A DNA stretch of 64,000 nucleotides from assembly GCF_025118155.1 (NCBI RefSeq), contig NW_026251401.1, positions 124,001-188,000 of the forward strand, read 5' to 3'. Made by a program: the position numbers and the translations under genes. Below the pieces are notes generated by a model. It saw only the letters and a program-made list of their open reading frames with translations, ran no database searches and was not told the DNA's origin. Below are positions 24,749-35,256 of the stretch, one piece after another. The stretch is from Cokeromyces recurvatus (Eukaryota; Mucoromycota; Mucoromycetes; Mucorales; Mucoraceae). The first letter of the stretch is position 1, and each line of letters starts with the position of its first letter.

Positions 24749-27598
24749 ATGGATTTTACTTGGGTATCTGATATCCCAAATACCCGTAAACATAACCTGC
24801 GTTTGTTAAATACTGATAGCATAAATAGTAAAGATAATAATGAGAACCAAAGGTAAATAAAATAAATTAAAAATAAACATTAGCTACAACAACAACGACA
24901 ACCAAAATTAATATTATATCAGTAGCCATTTACAACAATTTAAGTCTCTTTCACGTAGTAACTCACGTCTATCTTACACCCCACCTTCTACTACTAATAC
25001 AGAGACTATACGACGTTCTCGTGCTGGCACAATGCCTTCTTCTACTATATCCCCCTTTATGGCTTTAAACTCTTCAAATCTATACTTAAGTCAACAAAGA
25101 CCTAATCATAATCCAATAGATCCTGACGGATTACATTCTGGAATGTCAAGTCCATTAGATGAAAACACTACTAATTCAATTGCAAGTACTTTAGCTTCTT
25201 TAGGCCTAGGTGATGATCTTAATGACAAGATCAATAATGATAATAACAATAACAGTAATAGTAACAATAATAATAATAATAATAATAATAATACGAATAC
25301 TAGTTTGACACAACAACAACAGCAGCAACAGCAGCAGCAGCAGCACCAGAAACAGCAACAGCAACATTATCTTCAACCAGTAACGCGTCACCGTGCTTTT
25401 ACATTTTCTTCGAGAAACACGATGACAGATAACCAAGGGGCCCCAGATATGATGTCATTCACTCCTTTTCCTCAAAAAACCTCTTTCAGTCGTCCACGCG
25501 CCGTTAGTTTAGGTATGGCTGACTTATCCCATGATGGATTTTCTCCCTTTAATCATTATTCATCTTCGGAATATCATCCGACCAAGTCAAATAGTAGAAT
25601 AGATGAAAAATCATCCTTGTTATATCAACCTCTATTTTCTTATGAAGGAGATAATAGTATGATAGAGCCTATCTCTCGTCAATCTTCACCTAATAATATT
25701 GAGACGCAAATACCTTCTCGTGCTCTTTGGTTAGGTAATATTAGCCCATCCCTGAGTGTTCCTGATTTACATAAAATGTTTGCTCGATATGGTCATGTGG
25801 AGAGCGCTCGAATCTTATCTGATAAGGAATGTGCTTTTGTCAATTTTGATACAGTAGAGTCAGCTATTGCGGCTAAAGAAGATCTTGTGAATCGATTAGG
25901 TAGTAAAGTGGGTGGTACCACTGTAAAAGTTGGATTTGGAAAAGCAGATGTGAGTCTAGCTATGGCTCTAACTCAAGATGCAGGACCAAATGCTCAAGGA
26001 CCAACACGATCTCTTTGTATGTTTTAAGTATAATTAGATTATACCCTCCCCTTTTTTTTTTTTTTTTTTTGTTTCTATTTTATTTTACTTACCTATTTTA
26101 TAGGGGTTGGTAATATACCATCCAATGTAAATCCTGCTATTTTGAGATCTATTTTTCAAATATTCGGTACAATTGAATCCATTCGTATTCTTTCTCATAA
26201 AAATTGCGGATTTATTAATTTCGAACGTCAGGAAGATGCCGTCCGTGCACGAAAACATATGCAAAATAAGGAAATTTTAGGACCTGGTACAAGCACTGTA
26301 CGTATCGGTTTTGCAAAGGCACCCTCAAGTAACGAAATTATTCAAGATGTCGTTATTTCGGGTAATACAGTGACTTCTTATCCATCTACGAATAAAGTAA
26401 TATCTCAGCAACAAGAAGATAATACATCACAATGGGCCACAGTTATTTTTATGGCTAGTATGATGATGAATGCTGCTAAAGATGGCTCTTCAATATCTAC
26501 TAATTCATCTAGTACTACGACTGCTGCTTCTCGTTTAGCTACTGAACGTAAATTGATTATGCAACAGTTAGGTTACGAATCCCAATCTTATGAAGGTATA
26601 GGAAGAACAAAAAAAAAAAAAAAAAAAAAAAAATTACTGCTATTATTATTATTACTTATACTGACTTTTTTTTTTATTATATATACATAGCTGAACGCAA
26701 TCCTATTCATTATTTTTCAGCCATTCCAGCTGTTCCTGAATTTAGCGTAGATCGTAAACTTAGTCCTCTAAGACTTCGTGAGATTAAAAAGAGTTTAGAT
26801 AATGGGCAATCTATACCTATCATAGAATCTATTGCTCAAGAATGTATGGAAGAAATTGTAGAACTTTGTAGTGGTATATATCTATCAGCTAGTTTATTCG
26901 TTTCTATTTTATATATGCATATATGTTACTAATTTAATTTCTTAACAATAGATTATATTGGAAATACAGTTGTTCAAAAGTTTTTTGAATATTGTAGTGA
27001 TAAAACCAAACTGGAGATGTTGGAGAGAATTGCACCTCATTTAGCTTCTATTGGTATTCATAAGAATGGTACTTGGGCTGCACAAAAAATGATTGACTCT
27101 GTTCTTATCGATAAGCAGGTAAGTCATTTTTTTTTTCTATACGTGTAATTTTAATATTCATCCATCATTATAGATAGAGTTGATTAGTTTGCACATTGCT
27201 CCATACGTCCCATTATTATTATTAGATCAATTTGGTAATTATGTAGTTCAATGCTGTCTACGTAAGGGACCTAAATACAATCAATATATATTTGATGCTA
27301 TTGTGGACAAATGCTGGGAAATAGGCCAAGGTCGATTCGGATCACGCGCTGTTCGTTCTATATTAGAAAACCCAATTGTTACTAAAGACCAACAAGTAAA
27401 GTATAAATCATGCAGAACAATTTCAACATGTAATTAATGCATTTTTTTTTTATATAGATTTACGTTGCGGCTGCTATTATGCAAAATGCATTGTTTTTAA
27501 GTACAAACGCCAATGGTACAATTTTACTAAATTGGTTGCTTGATACCTCTGGATTACTTGGGCATTTTCGTGCCTTGAGTAATAATAGTAATAATTAA
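24749..27598 (+). CDS. RRM-PUF RNA-binding protein (Jsn1/Puf2 type)
   Basis: Seven exons (24749-24852, 24926-26016, 26104-26595, 26691-26873, 26952-27118, 27174-27395, 27458-27598) give 799 residues in frame. Order: short start (MDFTWVSDIPNTRKHNL), Ser-rich region, poly-Asn then poly-Gln (about residues 110-150), RRM 1 (RALWLGNISPSL ... CAFVNF), RRM 2 (WVGNIPSNVN ... CGFINF), linker, then Pumilio repeats (YIGNTVVQKFFEY, GTWAAQKMI, QFGNYVVQCCL, GRFGSRAVRSIL, NGTILLNWLLD). This domain order is that of the yeast Jsn1/Puf2 group, which binds mRNAs, often for mitochondrial or membrane proteins. The protein stops soon after the fifth recognisable repeat, short of the usual C-terminus. The exon 2 acceptor is a CAGTAG tandem, allowing one serine more or less. 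Confidence 0.88.
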
Positions 27599-27825
27599 GT
27601 TACCCTTTACTTATTTCCCTCTAAATATAAATATATACATATATCTATATAAGGATAAAAAAAAAAGAACAACAATATAAGAAGAAGAACAAAAAAGGCT
27701 TATATAGCATTGTAAAGTATAATCACAAAAACACATAGAAAATTACAAAGTATTGTCATCAAATTCAATATGTATATAAATATGTAACTTAATTAAAAAA
27801 AAATAAATAAAAAAGTAGCATACAT

Positions 27826-28313
27826 TTACATTACATTCTTTAATGTTTCAGTTAACTTCTTTTCTACAAATACAAATAGTAAATCGTCTGGACTAGATAG
27901 GTCTAAACTGACATAGAATTGCTGTTTGAATTTTAAAGCTAAATAAATAAATAAAAAAAGAATATAAGCTATTCTGTTTATTGATCAAGCATTGACAATA
28001 CCTAATCTACGAGCTAAATTTTTACTATGTTCAGATGTACTTTTACTAAAGATAGTTGTGGCAGAAGGTTGAATCTATATAAAATGATGCATCAATTATA
28101 TATAACATTGTACATGATACGGATTTGAAAATTTACGTTTGAACCAAAAGGTGGTATCGCTACTGACATGTCTCCCAGCCCACCATCTGCTTTTCCAATC
28201 CAAATGAAAACTGCTTTGTTCATCTGGATAATTTGAAAATGAATAGGTTCCTGTAAAAACAAATGTGTTGCTTGATGAATTAAAAAATTAGGTTCTTCCA
28301 CTACTTCTGACAT
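27826..28313 (-). CDS. PSMG4: Proteasome assembly chaperone 4 (PSMG4-like)
   Basis: Three exons (28137-28313, 28002-28074, 27826-27938) encode about 120 residues. HFQIIQMNKAVFIWIGK, LGDMSVAIPPFG, SKNLARRL and KQQFYVSLDL...VEKKL match the compact beta-rich chaperone family PSMG4 (Pba4/Poc4 in yeast), which pairs with PSMG3 to help build the proteasome alpha ring. The start at 28313 gives a short polar lead. The gene is convergent with the PUF gene (227 bp between stops) and lies just downstream of eS12 on the same strand. Confidence 0.75.
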
Positions 28314-28341
28314 TAATGTATAATTTGAAATGAATAAAATG

Positions 28342-28378
<37 letters not shown>

Positions 28379-28559
28379 TAAAAAATAAATAAATAAAATA
28401 AAACTTAAATAAGATTAATGGTCATTATTTTTATAGGATGTTAAGCAACATTATAAGATTATTGTAACAAAAAAAAAAGAGGTTTAATCAATGTCTGTTA
28501 TTATTTTCTACAATTTGGTTTTATTAATAAATTAATTAAATTGTAAAAGAGGAAACAAT

Positions 28560-29137
28560 TTAACGAGTCTTGAAGTAGTCCAAAAGGACGTTCATAGCTT
28601 CAGATTCCTCTCCGAAATCAGTAACAGCAACGCAAGAGCAGCCAACAACCTTACGAGCGTTACCTTCACGGTCAATCTTACAGAGACCGGCCCATTCACC
28701 AAGCTTCTTAGCATCAGAGACCTTGATCAAATTGATGTTGTGTTCAGCACAAAGAGCTTCAACAAGCTTAATGTATTCGGATTCAGTACAAGATTCGCAA
28801 AGAACAGCTAAATGAGCTTGACGTCTAAACACATGTCATATTTAAGAAAAAAAATGTCATCAATATTTTTTTTTTGATGGAAAAAAAAAACTCTCCTTTT
28901 TTTTTCTTAAATATACATGACACGAAGAAAAAAAGGGACGAGAATTCAAGTTGATTATACTAAACTTTACCTGTCCAAAGCCTTAACAGCTTCCTTTAAA
29001 CCACGAGCAAGACCATCGTGAATAAGAGCACGACGGAGGACTTCTTGAAGAGCATCCTCAACAGACATTTGTCCAGAGGTGGCTTCAACAGGAACTTCAA
29101 CTTCTTGAGTGTCAATAACTTCTTCGTGGTCAGACAT
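28560..29137 (-). CDS. RPS12: 40S ribosomal protein eS12
   Basis: Two exons (28971-29137 and 28560-28824) with a 146-bp intron. The N-terminus is acidic ([15 protein letters not shown]), followed by [37 protein letters not shown], the core [13 protein letters not shown] and [14 protein letters not shown], as in eukaryotic eS12 of the L7Ae-like fold. Length about 143 residues is normal. Codon choice is noticeably more G/C-ending than in neighbouring genes (for example repeated AAG and ACC), as expected for a highly expressed gene. Divergent from RAD7 with 289 bp between start codons. The intron was checked by eye for snoRNA boxes; none convincing. Confidence 0.95.
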
Positions 29138-29426
29138 CTATTAAAGAAAAGATCGTCAATACATGGATGGATGGATGGATATTGTATATTAGGATACATT
29201 ACGTTCAAATACTTTAAAGAGGAGGATCAAAGTAAATGGGCAATCTACGAATCTCTTTTATGGAAAATCTCCTCCCACTCCCAAGGCATCGGACCAAGCA
29301 TGACAAAAAGCCACACGCATACTCTTTTTTTTTTCATTCTCAGAATAGATGTCAATTTATCTTGACGCTCTTCTTAACCACAGTCTTTTTTTTTTGTTGT
29401 TGTTTGTTTGATTTCAACTTTTCCCT

Positions 29427-31349
29427 ATGAGAGATAACGATAACGGCAACGATAACACTAACACTAATACTCCTAATAGAGTAAGAGGCCCTACTTCTGC
29501 TTTGAGTAGTTTTCTAAGAGTAAGTCAAATAGTAGATCATTTAATGTTCTTTTTTTTCTTGAAATTTCTAATTAATTTCTTTTTTTTTTTTTAAAAAAAA
29601 AACCAGGAACATGGCATTCGAGTTGTTAATCAAAGTAGAAGATCTAGAAGAGAAAATAGTGGAAATAATGAATCAAACAGAACAGAATCTGAGGCTTCAA
29701 CAAATATAACTATTAATTCTGCTGCGGCAGAAGAAACCGTTTCAGAAACAGGTACTACTACTATTCGTAGTGCTGCGCAAACAACGTCTGTCTCTTATAG
29801 GGCTACTGCTAGCAGTTCATCCAAGTCTAAAAAGAACAAAAAGAGAAAAAGAAAGAATGGCACTGATGACGACGACGATGATGATGATTACATCGGTTCT
29901 GATGATGATTTTTCGCCTTCTACTTCAAGGAAAATACCCACTGGTCGTGCCCGAATCCTCTTCTGTACTAAGTGTAATGGTCGATTTGTCCTCAAAACAA
30001 ATGAAAATGAAACGCTATGTTCTAACTGTAGAGCAGGTCCTTCAAAAAAGCCTGCGACTAGAAAGAAGAAGACGCCTCCTGCTATAAAAAAGACTACATA
30101 TCCTAAAGAGCATTTGCCTTCTCTTCAAGATATTTGTATCTCAATTGTTGCTAATTACATTGATCAAGTAGAAAGTTTTGGTTTTATTAGTGATGATAAT
30201 TTTGAAAAATTGGCTAAAATTATATCCCGTAATCGCAAACTAAATAATCAAACTGCAAAGCTTTTTATGGAGCCTTATAGAAAATTCTTGAGTTTATATG
30301 ATTGTACAAACATGACAGAAGACGGTCTTTATATGATTTCTCAGTTTTGTCCCCGCTTGACTAAATTACAATTGATTTATTGTGGTCATATGACGGACAG
30401 AGTACTGAATGGCTACAAGGAACGACTTCATCATTTAAGCTCTTTGGAAGTATCAGGGGCATTTCTTGTTACAAAAAAGGCATGGATATCATTTTTTGAG
30501 TGTGTTGGACCTCGCTTAGAGAGTTTTAGCATTCGTCATTCAGCACGTTTTACAAAGGAATGTCTAGAAGCACTCGTTACTTATTGTCCAAACTTAAAAG
30601 AACTTAAATTAGGACATCTTTCTCATCTTGATTCAGATTGGTTAACGTTGATTTCCCAACTAAAAAATCTCAAAACGTTAGAGTTGGCTTGGACAACGCA
30701 TGGTCATACTTTCAAAACACAGGATGTTGTAGATATGCTATCGGAAATTGGTTCTCAATTAGAGGAACTAACTATCAGAGGTGGTCATGATTTAACTGAT
30801 GATATACTTTATGAAGGATTACTGAAGAACTGTCACCGTCTGAAAAAACTAGGCTTGGAACAATGTGAAAAATTGTCAGCCAAAGCTATGGTGGAGTTTT
30901 TAGATAATTGGGAAACAAAAGGCTTAAGTCATCTTAATATTTCTCGGTGTATTTTGTTTGATGATGAGGTTATAAAAGCAGTTATTCGTCATTCAGGGGA
31001 AACATTAAAGCAGTTAAATCTTCACAGTTTAGAATTAGTGACGGCAACAGGCCTTGAATCTTTGGCTGGTAGTGAAAGCGAATCGACAGCTTGCAAAGGG
31101 TTGACGCATCTTAATTGTGGATTTGTGCGTTCTATGGATGATTTTGTTTTGCAAAAGTTAATTAATTGTTGCAAATCACTTGAACATGTTCAAGTTTGGG
31201 GATGTCACTTGGTAAAATAATTAACGATAATCTATTCTCATCAAATAAACTAATTTTTATTTTTTTTTTTTATATAATAGTTGACTGAAAATGTAGAAGT
31301 TCAGAATAGAATACGTATTTTAGGCAGAGAAATGTCTGTTATAGTCTAG
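29427..31349 (+). CDS. RAD7: DNA repair protein Rad7
   Basis: Three exons (29427-29519, 29607-31211, 31281-31349) encode 588 residues. The N-terminus has the Rad7 signature RGPTSALSSFLREHGI, split by the first intron. A Lys/Asp-rich region follows, then a zinc-ribbon (CTKCNGRF ... LCSNC), then leucine-rich repeats from about residue 250 on (CPRLTKLQLIYCGHMTD, CPNLKELKLGHL, CHRLKKLGLEQC). In yeast Rad7 works with Rad16 and Abf1 in global-genome nucleotide excision repair and is part of an Elongin-Cul3 ubiquitin ligase. The last exon encodes a 23-residue tail. Frame is intact throughout. Confidence 0.9.
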
Positions 31350-31551
31350 GTCAAAAATTAAAATACAATATATTATTATAGTCAATAAATAAACATGTTT
31401 ATTTGTCAAACCTAATGTTGTGACCTTGTTTTTTTTTTTTTTCCTTATTTTATCACCTATAAATCATAATGATAAATACTCTCTTTTTATATATAGACAT
31501 ATATTAATAAAAAATAAAAATAAAAAATTAAACAAATGCACGTCTGAATAA

Positions 31552-33223
31552 ATGAGAAAAAACAACAAAAATCCAAAACCTACTAGACGTTTCTATTTCT
31601 GGCGAAAGACGCTATCTTTATCTGATCTTAATGTCCCTCGTAAATCAAAAATTGCTATTGATGCACTTCGAACGTTAAGCCTCATTCCATCCTTTTTGGG
31701 TTTTGTTTATAACAGTAAGCAAGCATTGCATGTACCTCTACGTGATGCAGGTGGTGCTATTATCATACAAAGCTCCCAAATTGATTATGTTGTAGCTAGT
31801 TTTTGGGTATGTCTACTTTTTTTTATTTTATTTTATTTTATTTTATTTACATGTACATTCAAAAAAATTAATAATTATAAAGTGTGCTTTAGCAGGCTAT
31901 TGGAATTGGATCTTGACAACAAGCATGATGAGACGATGGATTTTCCACTACGAAATGAGTAGCGCTATTGTGCGATTAATTACATTTATTGTCATTACTT
32001 GGTGTATTTCTGCTTGGGTCAATTCCAAGAACGGGCCTGATCAACCTATTCGTACTTGGATGATGAACTGTTTTATCTTGTTGATTACCGATATTATCCG
32101 TCTCTCGATCGTATCTGATCCTAAATATCATGGCAAAGCTTCCAATATCAAGGACTCTAACCTGTTTCTTCAGTTAACTATTATGAAAGTATTAATTTTG
32201 CCAATGTCAGTTGCTACCTGTTTATCTGTAGTTGCCGTTTTATACCAAATGGATCAACTTCAATATACAACAAGTCAGTTGATGATTGGACCTGCTTTGT
32301 TAAATAATCAATCAAGCTATTCAGAAATAGGTCACACTACATCTATATTGATCCTAATCATCTCATCTTGGTCAACAGCTTCATTTGACAGACGACATAC
32401 TTTGCGAAAGACGTCTTTACGATTATTGTCTCATAGTCCACTTTCCGTCCAATATCGATTTGTGATTGGACAACCACCTTCAGCCAAGGATAAACTATTA
32501 AAGTCAGAGAGGCTTTTAAAAGAATCTGAAATATATCAAGATCTACTGATGGTCCAGTCCTCCGATGTTGAATCTGATAAGAGTAGAAAGGTCTTTGAAG
32601 CTATGCGATGGGCCAACACTATAAATCATGAATACATTCTTAAAGCAAATGATGATGTATTTGTACGATGGGATATTGTTCTAAACGAAATGAGTCAATT
32701 ACAACAGCCATCTTATTATTGGAGAGGGCTTGTTTATAGAGATATACCAGTTCAAATCATGAATTCTAAAAGTTTATTTATTGATTATTCACTCCCTACT
32801 TTGCCTCATTATACCCACAGTCTCTTTTACATCCTCTCAAGGGATGTGCTCAACTTAATCGTCACACCCAGCTCTCCGCGTCGTTTTATTCAAGAAGATG
32901 GACAAAATATTGCAGTTTGGTTATTTGGATTTCACATAAAGCCTATTCATGATAGACGCATTCAAGATACGGATACCTGTGAAAATGACCTAATTGCTAA
33001 ACGAATGGATAAAGCTTCTGATATGTTAAAAATGTATTATAATATTATCCATGATAGACTTCCATGTACAGGGTTTGTCTCAAGTCTATGTGCCATATGC
33101 TATAGTTGTAAAGATAAGAAGATGAACTGGCAAAGCATCAATCTTGCTTGTGATTCTAAAAAGGGAATCATGTTAAAAGAAATGTCTGGCTTTGCTCAAG
33201 TAGTAGGCAAGACGCCCTATTAA
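31552..33223 (+). CDS. GT31-type beta-1,3-glycosyltransferase with polytopic N-terminus
   Basis: Exon 1 is 31552-31806 and exon 2 begins near 31896. The C-terminal half shows the family 31 galactosyltransferase blocks: LIISSWSTASFDRRHTLRKT, YRFVIGQP, YQDLLMVQSSD, MRWANTINHEYILKANDDV (the D-D-V metal site), YWRGLVY, and EDGQNIAVWLF. Before this lie four to five hydrophobic stretches (for example AIVRLITFIVITWCISAWV and LILPMSVATCLSVVAVLY), whereas classical GT31 enzymes have one signal anchor. It probably acts in Golgi glycan extension. The two exons are out of phase by one base at the junction (donor GTATGT at 31807, T/G run TTTTTGGG just before), so a base is missing or the first intron is misread. 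The sugar specificity is not predictable. Confidence 0.75.
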
Positions 33224-33245
33224 TTTATTTAGCTTTTTTTTTTTT

Positions 33246-33570
33246 TTAGCCACCACTAACAGGAGGAATGATAGCAATTTCTGAATTTTGATGTATATGT
33301 GTAGTGACTTCCTTATCCTTTTCAATATATTCCATATTCACTGCATACATAGAAATCGATAAAAGTTCTTCAAATTTCGTTCCATACTTGCTTATTAATA
33401 TATCAGATAATTCCTTTAAACTTATAGTCTTCAAAACTTCAATTTCTTCCGTTTCTTTACCAGTAATATCTTTTAAAGCAGCAAAATATAACACGGTTAC
33501 CTGTTTATTTATATCAATAATACATACAAGAATATATACATGTGTGTATTATTATTACCTTATTTTTCAT
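33246..33570 (-). CDS. MOCS2A: Molybdopterin synthase sulfur carrier subunit (MoaD-like)
   Basis: A 12-nt first coding exon (33559-33570, MKNK) and a second exon 33246-33500 give about 88 residues. The ubiquitin-like MoaD fold is recognisable in VLYFAALKDITGKE, LKELSDILISKYG and the C-terminus IIPPVSGG. The terminal Gly-Gly is thiocarboxylated and delivers sulfur to precursor Z in the MOCS2 complex, making molybdopterin. Its presence implies a molybdoenzyme (for example sulfite oxidase or nitrate reductase) in this organism. The stop is only 23 bp from that of the GT31 gene, and the start faces ATX1 across 268 bp. The tiny first exon is predicted from ATG, GTAATA donor and CAG acceptor, and keeps frame. 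Confidence 0.85.
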
Positions 33571-33804
33571 TTTATTGATTTTTTTTTTTTTTTTTTTGAA
33601 AGGAAAAATAAAATAAAATAAATGAAGAGTTTGTCTTTTTTTTTTTTTTTTTTTTTTTGTCCAATTTAAAACTCCATTATTTATTTTTGTTTTTGAATAG
33701 TATTGGCTCAAATTGCTCATTAAAATATCTCATTCTACTAAAAAGTATAAATAAAAGTCCTTTATATCCTTTTTTTTTTATTTATTTATTCCTTTTTTTT
33801 TAAA

Positions 33805-33835
<31 letters not shown>

Positions 33836-33838
33836 AAT

Positions 33839-34159
33839 ATGGCTGTAAGTATATGGAAGGACTTGTATATTTATACTTTTGTAAACTGATATCATTTTTA
33901 AGCAATATACCTTCACCGTTGAAATGGCTTGCACTGGCTGTTCAAATGCAGTAAACAAGGCGTTATCTAGACTCGAAGGTAAATTTTTATGACTATATAA
34001 AATAAGAACATACTTTATTAAATTAAAAAAAAAACAATAGGTGTGGATAAAGTTGAAATTAGTTTAGAGAAACAACAAGTGGTTGTCGATACCAGTCTTC
34101 CCCGTGAAACCGTTCTTGCTGCCATTAAAAAGACAGGAAAAACTGTTAAAGATGAATAA
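33839..34159 (+). CDS. ATX1: Copper chaperone Atx1
   Basis: Three exons (33839-33844, 33903-33978, 34041-34159) encode 66 residues of the HMA fold. The metal site M-A-C-T-G-C (MxCxxC) stands after TFTVE, and the C-terminal helix ends LAAIKKTGKTVKDE with the lysine patch typical of Atx1. It carries Cu(I) to the Ccc2-type ATPase of the Golgi. The first coding exon holds just ATG GCT, with a strong GTAAGT donor; the frame and the family start (MAxYTFxVxM) support it. Divergent neighbour MOCS2A, convergent neighbour the Opy2-like gene (48 bp between stops). Confidence 0.92.
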
Positions 34160-34206
34160 AAAATAAACTAAAATAAAATCAAGATATATATATGTATATT
34201 TTTCTT

Positions 34207-35087
34207 TTAGCTCCCATTCCAGAATATAGTAATTTCTCCATCTCCAGGTGCAGATAAGACACTATTTCTTGTTTTATTTCTATCATCAAAGGGATTGTCT
34301 TCATCATTCACAGTTAATAAAGTGGGTTGGATTGTCTTCTTAACTGAGCCCTGACGACCCAACCCATCTTTTATTGTATTTACACGCATAATTTGAGGTT
34401 TTGCTCTTGTGATTTGAGTTGCTACATGATGACATGATTCTACTGAATCTCGTCTTTGATAGCTTGTTGTTGTTGTCGTAGTTAGTATTGAGATGTGTCG
34501 ATCACTAAAAGGATTAATGACATTATCATCATTCTCTGCTGAATGTTCTTCAATGTTTCTAGTAGGCGGTATAAATGTCACCGGTATCACACCAGAGATA
34601 TTTCGTTCCTCGTTTTTAACATGACCCAGTGCAAGTGGCAGTCTATTCTTTTTTTGACGACGATAGATTAAAAAGTACCCCATCGTACCTAATATGAATC
34701 CACCACCTAGCAATCCACCTACAAGTCCCCCAATTAAGCCATTCTTCTTATTGTTACTAGACGGTGAAGATGAATCTGTTGTTGTTGTTGTATCACTATT
34801 GATAGGTGGGAGCCCCAATACTGTTCTAGATATACATTTTGAATCAGGACATACCCCACAAACAACCATCGTACCCAACGTACACACTTCATTACTGGAG
34901 CAACCAGGTGTACAACTAGCTGAACAGTTCAAGGGCTTACAATCTACAAAAGGGATTATTATTTATCTATCAACAATTGATATGTCTTTATTTTATTTTT
35001 AATTTTATTTTATTTTTGTTTACTTTGTGCACATGTTAATGAAATTAAGTATAAAATGATTAAAAAAGATGAACATGTATAATTCAT
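34207..35087 (-). CDS. Opy2-like membrane anchor/sensor
   Basis: Exon 1 (35024-35087) encodes a signal peptide (SSFLIILYLISLTCAQ), and exon 2 (34207-34943) the rest, about 266 residues. A cysteine-rich external domain (CSASCTPGCSS, CGVCPDSKC) is followed by a T/S-rich stretch, a glycine-rich transmembrane helix (GLIGGLVGGLLGGGFILG) and a basic stop-transfer YRRQKK. The cytoplasmic tail has SGVIPVTFIP and two N-P-F-x-D motifs. This order and the IPVxFIP block match fungal Opy2, which anchors Ste50 at the plasma membrane in the HOG/mating MAPK pathways. The cysteine domain is short, so assignment as Opy2 family rather than ortholog is prudent. Confidence 0.7.
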
Positions 35088-35135
35088 TTGAAAAGGAATG
35101 GAAAGGGATGATGAATCATTAAAAAAAATAAGAAT

Positions 35136-35169
35136 AAAAAAAAAAAATAGATACAATACACAATACACA

Positions 35170-35204
<35 letters not shown>
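35136..35204. repeat. A-rich tract with 34-base A run
   Basis: Low-complexity spacer between the Opy2-like gene and the 3' end of the Zn2Cys6 gene. Confidence 0.8.
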
Positions 35205-35206
<2 letters not shown>

Positions 35207-35256
35207 AAATAAAAGTCTACGCAATTTTAAATCACGAGATATGAATAGTGAAACAT

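Noticed and set aside
25206..25436. Minus-strand frame inside the PUF gene
   Set aside because: Shadow of the poly-Asn/poly-Gln coding region; only low-complexity Leu/Ile.
28827..28970. Intronic snoRNA in the eS12 gene
   Set aside because: A TTGATGA word resembles a C box, but no D box in a suitable place.
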